Shown: positions 1 through 7,364, counted from the stretch's first letter. The stretch: 10,478 nucleotides of DNA from an uncultured Traorella sp. (GCA_945938205.1 CAMEUL010000028.1:1-10478), one strand, 5' to 3'. The notes: a model not told the origin generated them from the letters alone. Numbers and translations: made by a program.

Positions 1-1871
1 TCCATTTTCTTGAGCTGTGTGATTTCCTGTTCACAAGTGAGTTCTGCACAAGCAGCTTTCTTTGCAAGAATGATATCTGAGAGTTGCTTTTGTGTGTTGA
101 GAACAGCCGGAAGAATCTGTTTTTTAGTCATCTCCAGCATGGTCAGCACTTCAATATGCAAGACCTTATTGTAGTTGTCCTGAAGGATTTCTTTGCGTGA
201 ATTCATTTCATCCACGGTAAAGATCTTATGCTTTGTAAATAATGCAATGTTTTTATCACTAGTGTAATATGGTAATGCATCTACAGTAGTTTTTAAATTT
301 AATAGACCTCTTTCTTCGGCTTCCTTCACCCATTCATCCGTATATCCGTTTCCAGAGAACAGGATGCGTTTATGATCCTTGATGGTTTTTCGAATCAGAT
401 CATTCAATGTTTTATTGAAATCCTCCGCGTTTTCCAAAATATCGGCAAACTGCTGGAGTTCTTCCGCAACAATGGTATTCAAGATCAGGTTTGGACAGGC
501 AATGGAAAGTGCACTTCCCAGCATTCTAAATTCAAATTTGTTTCCGGTGAATGCCAAAGGAGAAGTACGGTTGCGGTCTGTCGTATCTTTTGGGAAAGAA
601 GGCAAAATATCTACACCAATTTCCATGACCTTATTGAAAGTCTGATTGTAAGGCACTCCTTTTTTAATGGCTTCTAAGATGCTGTTCAGTTCATCTCCTA
701 AATACATGGAAAGAATGGCAGGGGGTGCTTCATTAGCCCCCAGACGATGATCGTTGCTGGCAGTGGCCACAGAAATACGCAATAGATCCTGATATTCATC
801 GACCCCTTTGATCAGTGCTGCCAGAATCAGCAGAAACTGTGCATTTTCCGCAGGAGAATCTCCCGGTTCCAAAAGGTTCACACCGGTATTGGTCGACATG
901 GACCAGTTATTATGTTTACCACTTCCGTTGATGCCATCAAATGGCTTTTCATGAAGCAAGCAGACAAAACCATGTTTTTCAGCTGTTTTCTTCATCAGCT
1001 CCATGGTCAGCTGATTGTGGTCTGTAGCGATATTGGAGGAGGTATAAACCGGTGCTAATTCAAATTGACGGGGAGCCACTTCTTTGTGTTCGGTTTTTGC
1101 TAAGACACCTAGTTTCCAAAGTTCCTCATCCAGTTCCAGCATAAAGTCACTGACTTTTTTGTCAAGCATACCAAAGTAATGATCTTCCAGTTCCTGTCCC
1201 TTTGGAGGTAAAGATCCAAATAACGTACGTCCGCAAAGCTTCAGATCTTTTCGCTGTTCATACAGTTTTCTGTCAATCAGAAAGTATTCCTGTTCAGGAC
1301 CCACGGTCGTTGTGACGCGCATCACATCATTATGACCAAACAATTTGAGAATACGCAAGGCCTGATCGTTGATAGCCTGCATAGAGCGAAGCAAAGGTGT
1401 TTTCTTATCCAAAGAACTTCCGTCATAAGAACAGAAGGCTGTTGGAATACATAGGGTGCGGTCTTTGATGAAGGCATAGGAAGTTGGATCCCATGTCGTA
1501 TAGCCTCTGGCTTCAAAAGTAGCACGTAAGCCTCCATTTGGGAAACTGGAAGCATCTGGTTCTCCTTTGATCAACTCTTTTCCGCTGAATTCAAGAAGAA
1601 TGCCATCGTTTCCATCCGGCATGATGAAACTGTCATGTTTTTCAGCAGTAATGCCGGTCATTGGCTGGAACCAGTGTGTATAATGGGTAGCACCATGTTC
1701 CAGTGCCCAGTCTTTCATGGCATTGGCAACACTGTTGGCTACATTGACATCCAGACTTTTGCCTTCTTTCATCGTAGCTTTCAGTTTTTTGAAGACATCT
1801 TTTGGCAGTTTTGCCTGCATAACAGATTCATTGAATACGAGACTTCCAAATTCTTCCTTGATCTTGGTCAT
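1..1871 (-). CDS. glnN: Type III glutamine synthetase, 3' end outside window
   Basis: ATP-dependent ligation of ammonia to glutamate, giving glutamine; a cytosolic, central step of nitrogen assimilation. The minus strand is open for 623 codons from ATG 1871 to the window edge with no stop. The family is about 700 residues, so roughly the last 75 are missing. GSIII landmarks are clear: [13 protein letters not shown] from residue 112, GPEQEYF from 191 (metal-binding glutamates), [13 protein letters not shown] near 265, [10 protein letters not shown] at 315-324, [10 protein letters not shown] from 377, then [10 protein letters not shown] and GNGYTDEW in the C-terminal part. The start is fixed by AAAGGAG at the ideal distance and by the family-typical N-terminus. 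It stands alone, with its own promoter at 1943-1971 and a leader hairpin, so it is not co-transcribed with the kinase gene upstream by necessity. No frameshift or missing key residue was seen. Identification is very secure. Confidence 0.97.
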   Translation of the reverse strand, partial: MTKIKEEFGSLVFNESVMQAKLPKDVFKKLKATMKEGKSLDVNVANSVANAMKDWALEHGATHYTHWFQPMTGITAEKHDSFIMPDGNDGILLEFSGKELIKGEPDASSFPNGGLRATFEARGYTTWDPTSYAFIKDRTLCIPTAFCSYDGSSLDKKTPLLRSMQAINDQALRILKLFGHNDVMRVTTTVGPEQEYFLIDRKLYEQRKDLKLCGRTLFGSLPPKGQELEDHYFGMLDKKVSDFMLELDEELWKLGVLAKTEHKEVAPRQFELAPVYTSSNIATDHNQLTMELMKKTAEKHGFVCLLHEKPFDGINGSGKHNNWSMSTNTGVNLLEPGDSPAENAQFLLILAALIKGVDEYQDLLRISVATASNDHRLGANEAPPAILSMYLGDELNSILEAIKKGVPYNQTFNKVMEIGVDILPSFPKDTTDRNRTSPLAFTGNKFEFRMLGSALSIACPNLILNTIVAEELQQFADILENAEDFNKTLNDLIRKTIKDHKRILFSGNGYTDEWVKEAEERGLLNLKTTVDALPYYTSDKNIALFTKHKIFTVDEMNSRKEILQDNYNKVLHIEVLTMLEMTKKQILPAVLNTQKQLSDIILAKKAACAELTCEQEITQLKKM

Positions 1872-1891
1872 AATTAGCTCCTTTATGAAAT

Positions 1892-1930
1892 GAAAAAAAC
1901 GCTAAAATACGATTTTAATTAGCGTTTTTC
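1892..1930 (-). promoter_or_regulatory. Terminator-like hairpin in the glnN leader (possible attenuator)
   Basis: Read on the minus strand, AAAAACGCTAA (1919-1929) pairs with TTAGCGTTTTT (1895-1905) across a 13-nt loop, and the 3' arm runs into a stretch of seven Ts. This has the form of an intrinsic terminator, but it starts only a few bases after the predicted start site and ends about 10 nt before the ribosome site of glnN. It could be an attenuator, an RNA-stabilising 5' hairpin, or a leftover terminator for the kinase gene upstream. The structure is seen; the function is inferred. Confidence 0.6.
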
Positions 1931-1942
1931 AAATACAAAAAG

Positions 1943-1971
1943 ATTATAAAACTGTGAAAAAAAGATGTCAA
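1943..1971 (-). promoter_or_regulatory. Consensus sigma-A promoter of glnN
   Basis: On the minus strand a perfect -35 TTGACA (1966-1971) and a perfect -10 TATAAT (1943-1948) are separated by exactly 17 bp. The predicted transcription start is near 1934-1936, giving a leader of about 65 nt before the ATG at 1871. Nothing else in the gap could serve glnN. A promoter this strong suggests that control happens after initiation, for example at the hairpin just downstream. Confidence 0.85.
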
Positions 1972-1999
1972 TATTTTCTTAGTAATGAACAACACTCGT

Positions 2000-2896
2000 T
2001 CAAAATAATGATTGTTCGCGTTTTTGAAGCTTTTGATAAGAAAAATCCAAAATTTTCTCTTTTCTTTCACAAAGCATTGTTTTATAGAAATTTTTCTGCA
2101 AATCAGAAATAAATGGAGTCTCATCAATTATTTTATTGATTTCATTCATATTGATTTTTGGTAGTATTCTTTTTAATGCTTTGTTGCAATCATCATTTTC
2201 TAATGAGGAAATGAACTTGAAATATTGAATTTTTTGACCATTCTTCTTTATTCCTGAAAGAGGTCTGTCATAAATACGAATTTCACGCTCAGCAGGATCA
2301 GCCAAAATTTTTTGCATCATTTCTTCATCTGCTTGTGGATAAAGACAACTTGCAGAATCATGGATTGGAGCAAGAGTAATTTTATCGGTTTTGGGGGCAT
2401 AAAGGAATCCCCAGTTACCATTGTGTCTGTCCCAATTTCCAATGAAAGCATCTACGATGAACATATCCCAAAACCATTCAATTAACAGTTGAGGATCAAT
2501 AGCACTTTGTTCCTCTAGAGTTTTTACAATGTCGCTTAGTTCTGTTCCATAACCATTGTGAGCAGAATCAATAATTGTGTTTTTAAGTGATGCAAAATCC
2601 TGCAGTACTAGCCCATCCATGGTAAAGTCTTTGCAAGCTACAACTATCTTTTGTTTTCCGTTTATGGTATAAGTCCCAAGTAAAGTTGTTTGCACTGGAA
2701 TACCGATACTTTCAAAAACATGGCACCCAAGATACTCTGATATACAACCGTTTGCATAACTCATTTCTTTATTGATAGTAGGAACAGCGGGAAATTTAAG
2801 CATATATAACTCATCATTATATAATACAGAAATTTTGCTTCCGTTTGCTCCTGCATAAGTTTTTTTACGTACGGGTAAATTGGTAAAGTCTATCAT
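2000..2896 (-). CDS. Compact HipA/CtkA-like serine/threonine kinase, toxin-like
   Basis: Probable protein kinase of the HipA fold, the toxin half of a HipBA-like toxin-antitoxin pair. HipA kinases phosphorylate translation factors such as aminoacyl-tRNA synthetases; the target here is unknown. Visible motifs: Gly-rich loop YAGANGSK (14-21), putative ATP-binding Lys34 in YMLKFP, catalytic loop GNWDRHNGNWG (153-163) with Asp156 and Asn161, and the metal-binding segment PIHDSASCL with Asp180. At 298 residues it is much shorter than E. coli HipA (about 440) because the N-terminal subdomain is absent, as in CtkA- and HipT-like kinases. ATG 2896 has GAGGTG 8 nt upstream and lies 3 nt after the stop of the XRE gene, so the two are one transcript from the promoter at 3386-3414. 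No active-site residue is obviously lost. The stretch looks richer in A+T than glnN, which fits acquisition. Confidence 0.85.
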   Translation of the reverse strand: MIDFTNLPVRKKTYAGANGSKISVLYNDELYMLKFPAVPTINKEMSYANGCISEYLGCHVFESIGIPVQTTLLGTYTINGKQKIVVACKDFTMDGLVLQDFASLKNTIIDSAHNGYGTELSDIVKTLEEQSAIDPQLLIEWFWDMFIVDAFIGNWDRHNGNWGFLYAPKTDKITLAPIHDSASCLYPQADEEMMQKILADPAEREIRIYDRPLSGIKKNGQKIQYFKFISSLENDDCNKALKRILPKINMNEINKIIDETPFISDLQKNFYKTMLCERKEKILDFSYQKLQKREQSLF

Positions 2897-2899
2897 TTG

Positions 2900-3361
2900 T
2901 TAGTCACCTCGTTGTAGTCTTAAGTATTTTTCACGTAAATACCAAGCCTGTTCTGAAGATATTTCCTGTTCGACTTCCGCACAGTTAATATCTGCATTCA
3001 GTTCACACCAATTTAGATCCCAATGATAATCTTTTTTGCCGCTGTCCATAATTTTCCAAGAAGTAATCATATTATCTATAGAAGATTGCAGGTAGAGTGG
3101 CAAATCACGTTCGAGATATTGTTTATCAATGGGAAGTCCGGTTTCATCGTCATACTTTGGTTTTATTGTATCTAAAGACATAATATATTCCATTGTACAG
3201 TTAAGTGCCTTTGCTAGCTGTTGAACTGTGCGAGCAGAGCATTTTTGAAGAGAACTCTTACCAGAACAAATATCAATAATGGTAGTTTTAGGTACACCAC
3301 TGATTTTTGACAGATGGTATTTCGTGATTTTTTTGCTATCAATATATTCTTGTAAGTTCAT
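2900..3361 (-). CDS. XRE-family HTH antitoxin/autorepressor (HipB-like)
   Basis: Probable DNA-binding antitoxin for the downstream kinase and autorepressor of the operon. Residues 1-60 form an XRE/Cro-type helix-turn-helix, with the recognition-helix region around PKTTIIDICSGK. The remaining ~90 residues form a separate C-terminal part (LPLYLQSSIDNM, then an acidic, Trp-rich stretch ending LREKYLRLQRGD) that I do not recognise; it may be the kinase-neutralising part. ATG 3361 is preceded by GGATAGGA with about 8 nt spacing. By hand alignment 32 of the first 54 residues match the HTH encoded at 7418, but the C-terminal parts are unrelated. Its promoter holds the palindrome TCGGTATACCGA. The HTH call is firm; the antitoxin role rests on gene order. 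Confidence 0.82.
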   Translation of the reverse strand: MNLQEYIDSKKITKYHLSKISGVPKTTIIDICSGKSSLQKCSARTVQQLAKALNCTMEYIMSLDTIKPKYDDETGLPIDKQYLERDLPLYLQSSIDNMITSWKIMDSGKKDYHWDLNWCELNADINCAEVEQEISSEQAWYLREKYLRLQRGD

Positions 3362-3385
3362 TTGCAGTATCCTATCCTCTACTCC

Positions 3386-3414
3386 ATTATATCGGTATAC
3401 CGACCGTTAGTCAA
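3386..3414 (-). promoter_or_regulatory. Promoter and operator of the XRE-kinase operon
   Basis: Minus-strand -35 TTGACT (3409-3414) and -10 TATAAT (3386-3391) with a 17-bp spacer. The spacer contains a perfect 12-bp palindrome TCGGTATACCGA (3392-3403) directly against the -10 box, placed to block RNA polymerase when bound. An additional AACGGT (3403-3408 on the minus strand) precedes it and may be a partial site. The same 10-bp core, at the same distance from the -10, lies in the promoter at 7365-7393. Autorepression by the XRE protein is the natural reading. Confidence 0.82.
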
Positions 3415-3475
3415 TGAATTAGTCTCTCTAACTTGGGGTCACAATTGTTACTTCTGTTTTGAGTTAGATGTGTAA

Positions 3476-4072
3476 TCAGAAACATACCTTATTATAAATG
3501 ACACGTCCAATGATCCTTACGGGAAGTTCTTCAATTTCTTTTTCGCTGAAATAACGATTTTCCACATTTGGATTGGCTGCTTCCAGAATGATCAAATGAT
3601 TTTTCTTGATGACACGTTTGACGGTTGCTTCGTTGTCACCAATTAATACAATGGCAATCTGTCCGCTTTCTACATCACTGCAGGATTTGACATAAAGAAG
3701 ATCTCCATCGCAAATGCGGGCATTGACCATGGAGTCTCCACAGACGCGTAAGTAAAAATCTCCCTGACGGCTTTCTTCCTCCGTGACTTCTTCATATCCT
3801 AAGATGTTTTCTTCGGCATACATGTCATAGCCGGCTTTTACGATTCCTAGGATTGGTTTTTTGGTACTGATGTGATCTTGACCCAATAAATGATCCGGAG
3901 TCGTCTGTAGCACTTCCGCCAGCTTCTGCAGTTTTTCTTGAGAGATGCGTTGGGTATCTCCAGCCAGCCAGCGGGCCACGCTTGGACGGGAAGCACCGGT
4001 TGCTTTCGCAATATCTTCTATTTTTAAATGCAGCTGTTTTTTTCTTGCTTTGATGATCTGATTTTGAAGCAT
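3476..4072 (-). CDS. LexA-like self-cleaving repressor (XRE HTH + S24 peptidase)
   Basis: Transcriptional repressor that probably inactivates itself by autocleavage during DNA damage. An XRE helix-turn-helix occupies about residues 8-64 (IEDIAKATGASRPSVARWLA). The S24 domain follows, with the expected cleavage pair Ala80-Gly81, catalytic Ser114 in GDSM and the partner Lys152 in ATVKRV. The 198-residue length fits LexA and phage CI-type regulators, but the HTH is of XRE rather than winged LexA type, so this is not the housekeeping lexA. ATG 4072 has GAGGTG four nt after-spaced upstream. It is divergent from a Y-family polymerase, which suggests that it controls that gene and itself through the shared AT-rich region. 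No CGAAC-N4-GTTCG SOS box was seen there. A prophage CI relict is the alternative, but no phage genes are nearby. Confidence 0.9.
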   Translation of the reverse strand: MLQNQIIKARKKQLHLKIEDIAKATGASRPSVARWLAGDTQRISQEKLQKLAEVLQTTPDHLLGQDHISTKKPILGIVKAGYDMYAEENILGYEEVTEEESRQGDFYLRVCGDSMVNARICDGDLLYVKSCSDVESGQIAIVLIGDNEATVKRVIKKNHLIILEAANPNVENRYFSEKEIEELPVRIIGRVIYNKVCF

Positions 4073-4089
4073 GTTTTCACCTCATTATT

Positions 4090-4172
4090 AACATATCAGA
4101 TAATTATCACAATATCAACAAATAATTTACACAATATGGATAATATGATAAAAAAGTATCAAAACATATTGT
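4090..4172. promoter_or_regulatory. Divergent control region between repressor and Y-family polymerase
   Basis: This AT-rich gap holds candidate repressor sites. ATATTGTG occurs twice on the minus strand (4108-4115 and 4130-4137), 22 bp or about two helical turns apart. An inverted copy, CATATTGT (4165-4172), faces ACAATATG (4131-4138). A perfect palindrome GATAATTATC lies at 4099-4108, inside the 17-bp spacer of a possible minus-strand promoter (TTGATA 4113-4118, TATGTT 4090-4095). That promoter would start transcription almost at the ribosome site, so it is tentative. No convincing plus-strand promoter for the polymerase was found. Confidence 0.4.
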
Positions 4173-4216
4173 AAAATGATAATAAAAGTGAAATAATGAT
4201 GACGGAGGTGATGAAA

Positions 4217-5458
4217 TTGGACAGAGTGATCTTGCATTGTGATATCAATCACTGCTATGCACAGATTGAAGAAATGATGCATCCGGAATTAAGAAATGTG
4301 CCTATGGCTGTTGGCGGACATGAAGAAGACCGCCATGGCATTATTCTGACAAAAAACGACATGGCCAAGAAATATCACCTAAAAACCGGTGAATCATTGC
4401 GTGAGGCTTATAAGAAATGTCCGCATCTTTTGATTGTTCATCCACACTACGATGAGTATCTTTACTATACGGAAAAAGTGAAGGATATTTACCGTGAGTA
4501 CAGTGATCGGGTAGAAAGCTTCGGTCTGGATGAGGCTTGGATCGACTGCACCACCAGTGTCTCTTTATTTGGCAGCGGCAAGAAAATAGCGGAAATGATC
4601 CAGAAGCGTGTGCTAGAGGAAGTCGGACTGACGGTTTCCATCGGTGTCAGTTTTAATAAGATTTTTGCGAAACTGGGAAGCGATATGATCAAACCAATGG
4701 GGCTGGTGGAAATCAGTCGTGAGAATTATAAAGAAAAAGCGTGGCCTTTGCCGGTAGAAGATCTTTTATATGTGGGAAGAGCCACCATGGCCAAACTGCA
4801 TCTTTTTGGTATTGAAACCATTGGTGATCTGGCCTGTTTTGATGATAAGGTGCTGAAGCGTCATTTGGGAAAGATGGGGGAAATTATTTATTGGTTTGCG
4901 AATGGGTATGATACCAGTGAAGTAGCTTTAGTAGGTACGCATGATGAAGTGAAATCCATTGGCAATGGTATTACAACTCCTAAAGATATATCCAATGTAG
5001 AAGAAGCCAAATGGGTTTTTTATGTGCTGTGTGAATCGGTGGCAGCTCGTGCCAGAGAGATGGGTCTGGTGGGAAAATGCATCAGCATTCATCTTCGTTC
5101 CAAGGATCTGAAAAGTTTTTCCCGTCAGCATAAAATGGAAAGAGCCACCAATTTGAGTGATGAGATGATGGCGGAAGTCATGACTCTTTTAGAAAAAAAT
5201 TATGATTTTTCATTGCCTTTAAGAAGTGTGACGGTTACGCTATCTCATCTTCAGCTGGAAACACAGGAAATACAGTTATCTCTGTTTGAGGATGCCACAA
5301 AGCGTCGTAAGATGCGAGATCTGGAAGATACTATTGAAAAGATCCGGGGACATTATGGCTTTCACAGCATCAAGCGTTGCAGCATGCTGATGGATGAACG
5401 ATTAACCGACTTTGATCCGAAAGGGGATCATATCATCTTTCCTGTGGGGTACTTTTGA
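4217..5458 (+). CDS. Y-family translesion DNA polymerase (DinB/UmuC type)
   Basis: Error-prone polymerase that copies past damaged bases. The chosen start is TTG 4217, which has GGAGG (4204-4208) 8 nt upstream and gives the family-typical beginning MDRVILHCDIN (413 residues); ATG 4196 would add seven residues but lacks a good ribosome site. Catalytic carboxylates are Asp9 (HCDIN) and Asp105-Glu106 (FGLDEAW). Tyr14 sits at the steric-gate position. The SIGVSFNKIFAKLGSDMIKP block, the helix-hairpin-helix region (LYVGRATMAKLHLFGIETIG) and the little-finger domain follow in order. QLSLF near residue 353 is a classical sliding-clamp binding motif. The AVGGHEEDRHGI region resembles the UvrX/YqjW-like Firmicutes branch more than classical DinB (from memory). 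It is probably repressed by the divergent S24 protein. The stop overlaps a possible start of the next ORF. Confidence 0.94.
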   Translation: MDRVILHCDINHCYAQIEEMMHPELRNVPMAVGGHEEDRHGIILTKNDMAKKYHLKTGESLREAYKKCPHLLIVHPHYDEYLYYTEKVKDIYREYSDRVESFGLDEAWIDCTTSVSLFGSGKKIAEMIQKRVLEEVGLTVSIGVSFNKIFAKLGSDMIKPMGLVEISRENYKEKAWPLPVEDLLYVGRATMAKLHLFGIETIGDLACFDDKVLKRHLGKMGEIIYWFANGYDTSEVALVGTHDEVKSIGNGITTPKDISNVEEAKWVFYVLCESVAARAREMGLVGKCISIHLRSKDLKSFSRQHKMERATNLSDEMMAEVMTLLEKNYDFSLPLRSVTVTLSHLQLETQEIQLSLFEDATKRRKMRDLEDTIEKIRGHYGFHSIKRCSMLMDERLTDFDPKGDHIIFPVGYF

Positions 5459-5460
5459 TC

Positions 5461-5700
5461 ATGCTGTATAAACGATATGTGGATGTGATCACCCTGGTGG
5501 ACCGTGAGGGAAAACTCAAGCCTTTGATCTTAATTTGGGAGAATGGTCTTCAGTATCCGATCGACCGTATCTTAGAAGTGCGCAATGCCACCAGTGAGGT
5601 CGGCGGGTGCGGTATTTTATACCGTTGCCGTATCGGCAGTCAGGAGAGACGTCTTTTTTATGAAAAAAACCGCTGGTTCATTGAAAGTACCAAACCTTAA
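5461..5700 (+). CDS. Small conserved-type protein coupled to the Y-family polymerase
   Basis: A basic, soluble 79-81 residue protein of unknown function. Its sequence reads like a folded domain: alternating hydrophobic stretches (DVITLVDREGKLKPLILIW), then YPIDRILEVRNA, a Gly-rich turn GGCGI, and a Cys-containing strand pair ending in NRWFIES. I recall similar short proteins beside Y-family polymerases in Clostridia, but no named family can be given. It does not look like YolD, the usual small partner of UvrX. Two starts are possible: ATG 5461, or TTG 5455, which overlaps the polymerase stop as TTGA and has GGGG five nt upstream. Either way it is co-transcribed and probably translationally coupled. 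A role as accessory factor for the polymerase is inferred from context only. Confidence 0.75.
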   Translation: MLYKRYVDVITLVDREGKLKPLILIWENGLQYPIDRILEVRNATSEVGGCGILYRCRIGSQERRLFYEKNRWFIESTKP

Positions 5701-5764
5701 ATTCGACAAAATAAGACAATTTCTTCATGAAATATTGTACCAACAACAATTCTTTTTGAACCCA

Positions 5765-5793
5765 TTGAAAAAACATTCAAAAGCAAATATGAT
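5765..5793 (+). promoter_or_regulatory. Candidate promoter of the RocB-like hydrolase
   Basis: TTGAAA (5765-5770), a 17-bp spacer and TATGAT (5788-5793) form a good sigma-A match. The predicted start, near 5800, falls immediately before the ribosome site GAGGTGG (5801-5807), so the leader would be only about 12 nt. No clear terminator was seen between 5701 and 5764; a 7-bp arm pair TTTTGAA/TTCAAAA near 5752-5785 is weak and lacks a T-run. Read-through from the polymerase operon is therefore also possible. Confidence 0.45.
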
Positions 5794-5811
5794 GATATCA
5801 GAGGTGGTATC

Positions 5812-7341
5812 ATGCAACAGAAAATATTGGACTTAACACAAAAACTGATGAAGATCGAAAGTATCTCTCATACTCAGGATGAATGTCATTTTGAAGAAGA
5901 ACTGCTGGGAATCATTCAGCAATGGGACTATTTTAAAGAACATCCCCAATATTGTGGAATGCAGGAGATTGAAGAAGATACTTTGCATAGAAAAAATGTG
6001 TATGCCTTGGTCAAAGGAAAAGAGGATCAGACACTGATCATGATCAATCATCATGATGTGGTCAGTTTACACGCCTATGGGTCTCTTCAGGAGGTGGCTT
6101 ATGATAGTGATGCCTTGAAAAAAGCCTTGCTGGAAGAAGATGTGGAAGAAGAAGTGAAGCGAGATATCCTGTCCAATGAATGGCTGTTTGGAAGAGGCAG
6201 TTGTGACATGAAAGGTGGGATGGCCGCTGAGATGGTGCTTCTGGAGGAATATGCGAAACATCCGGGCAATGTGAATCTTTTGTTTGTGTCAGTGTGTGAT
6301 GAGGAAACTTATTCCAAAGGCATGCGACATGCTCAGACACTGCTGGCCCAGCTTAAGGAAGCTTATGGCTTGAATTATGTTTTTGCCATCAACCCTGAAC
6401 CAAGTGCTCATGTGGGCAGAGGCCATGTCGGAAGCTTTGGAAGTATTGGAAAATGTTTGGCCATGCTTCATGTAGCCGGCATTCCTTCACATATCTCTGC
6501 CATTGAAAACAGCATCAATCCGATATCATTGCTTTCTGAGATTACCCGTCTTATCGAATGCAGTGAAGATTTTGTAGATACCTATATCAAAGAGAAAACA
6601 ACACCGCCGGTATTCAATTATTTTAGAGACAGCAAAGATGTTTATGATTATTCCGTGGCTCATTATGCCAGCGCCTGCTGCAGTGTGATGATGTTTGATT
6701 CTTCTTTGGAAGATGTCATTCGTAAACTCAAAGAAAAATGCCAAAAGGGAATTGACTATTATCATGAACGTCAGCAACTGAAAATGAAGGAATGCAAACG
6801 TCATTATCATCAGCGTGACATTGCCATTTATACCTTTGATGAACTAAAGAAAATATGTGCTGAAAAAGGAGTGCTTCCGGAAATGAAACTGGATGAAAAG
6901 TTCTTGTTTGAAGGAAGCCGCTACATTGAAAAGTGTTTGGAAAATGTTCCTGAAATTCAGCCTTGTGTTGTCATTACATTCATTCCGCCTTATTATCCAT
7001 CGATTCTTTCCAGCCGCATCAATCATGAACGTGTGGATCAGATCGCAATGCAGGTGGATCAAGTACTGAGACAAGAAAACCTGCATCTTCAGAAGGAATT
7101 CTATTTTCAGGGAGTCAGTGACGGAAGTTATCTAAGAAAATTCGATCATCGTGATCTGAAGTATCTGATGTTTGATGAAAAGGAATATTATTTGGATCAT
7201 CAGCTCAAGGAAGACATTCCTGTCTTATTGTGTGGACCTTGGGGAAAGGATCTTCATTTAAGAAGTGAACGTGTCAATATTCATTCACTTTGTACCACAA
7301 CCTATTCTATTCTGGAAACGATCCTGAATGCTTTTCAATAA
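5812..7341 (+). CDS. RocB-like M20-family metallohydrolase
   Basis: Cytosolic zinc-dependent peptidase or amidohydrolase of the M20 superfamily, closest in layout to RocB, whose exact substrate in arginine/amino-acid use is not established. M20 metal ligands and catalytic residues appear in order: INHHDVV with His80 and Asp82, GRGSCDMKGG with Asp132, CDEETYSKGMR with Glu164/Glu165, NPEPS with Glu196, and a C-terminal LCGPWGKDLHLRSERV with His482. The 509-residue length is a little under B. subtilis RocB (about 566). The central insertion (about 210-400) corresponds to the lid/dimerisation domain. ATG 5812 has GAGGTGG at a good distance. No signal peptide is visible. The stop codon (7339-7341) lies within the stem of the terminator. 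The gene is intact; a second copy of its last bases occurs at 8790-8828. M20 is certain; the RocB subgroup is likely. Confidence 0.9.
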   Translation: MQQKILDLTQKLMKIESISHTQDECHFEEELLGIIQQWDYFKEHPQYCGMQEIEEDTLHRKNVYALVKGKEDQTLIMINHHDVVSLHAYGSLQEVAYDSDALKKALLEEDVEEEVKRDILSNEWLFGRGSCDMKGGMAAEMVLLEEYAKHPGNVNLLFVSVCDEETYSKGMRHAQTLLAQLKEAYGLNYVFAINPEPSAHVGRGHVGSFGSIGKCLAMLHVAGIPSHISAIENSINPISLLSEITRLIECSEDFVDTYIKEKTTPPVFNYFRDSKDVYDYSVAHYASACCSVMMFDSSLEDVIRKLKEKCQKGIDYYHERQQLKMKECKRHYHQRDIAIYTFDELKKICAEKGVLPEMKLDEKFLFEGSRYIEKCLENVPEIQPCVVITFIPPYYPSILSSRINHERVDQIAMQVDQVLRQENLHLQKEFYFQGVSDGSYLRKFDHRDLKYLMFDEKEYYLDHQLKEDIPVLLCGPWGKDLHLRSERVNIHSLCTTTYSILETILNAFQ

Positions 7342-7360
7342 GAACCGCAAGGTTCTTATT
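7307..7360 (+). repeat. Direct repeat copy 1: hydrolase 3' end plus terminator
   Basis: CTATTCTGGAAA (7307-7318) and CTTTTCAATAAGAACC (7331-7346) with the GCAA-loop hairpin recur downstream at 8790-8828, where about 12 bases between the two blocks and one C are missing. This copy is the original, because it carries the coding end of the hydrolase. The pair brackets the toxin-antitoxin-like block. Confidence 0.65.
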
Positions 7361-7363
7361 TTT
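7337..7363 (+). terminator. Intrinsic terminator of the hydrolase gene
   Basis: A perfect 10-bp stem, AATAAGAACC (7337-7346) with GGTTCTTATT (7351-7360), is closed by the stable GNRA tetraloop GCAA and followed by Ts. It overlaps the TAA stop of the hydrolase. The next promoter begins two bases further on, so the downstream module is a separate transcription unit. Confidence 0.88.
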
Positions 7364-7364
7364 A

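Noticed and set aside
372..677. Plus-strand open frames of 60-100 codons across 372-1877
   Set aside because: They run antisense to glnN, whose minus-strand frame shows family motifs throughout. They lack ribosome sites and recognisable domains.
1987..2001. GAAC-N7-GTTC resembling an SOS box beside glnN
   Set aside because: The Gram-positive LexA site needs a spacing of four bases (CGAAC-N4-GTTCG). Here it is seven, and the stretch straddles the end of the kinase gene.
1915..2127. 70-codon minus-strand open frame overlapping the kinase 3' end and glnN promoter
   Set aside because: It is another frame of the kinase coding sequence, overlaps a strong promoter and has no ribosome site.
3476..4072. 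S24 repressor as evidence of a prophage
   Set aside because: No integrase, structural, lysis or replication genes lie nearby, and its divergent neighbour is a translesion polymerase.
6062..7086. Several minus-strand open frames of 60-94 codons inside the hydrolase gene
   Set aside because: The plus-strand M20 frame is continuous with all metal ligands; the others are its shadows.
7342..7355. GAAC-N6-GTTC in both terminators as damage-response operators
   Set aside because: The spacing is wrong, and both are the stems of clear intrinsic terminators with GCAA loops and T-runs.
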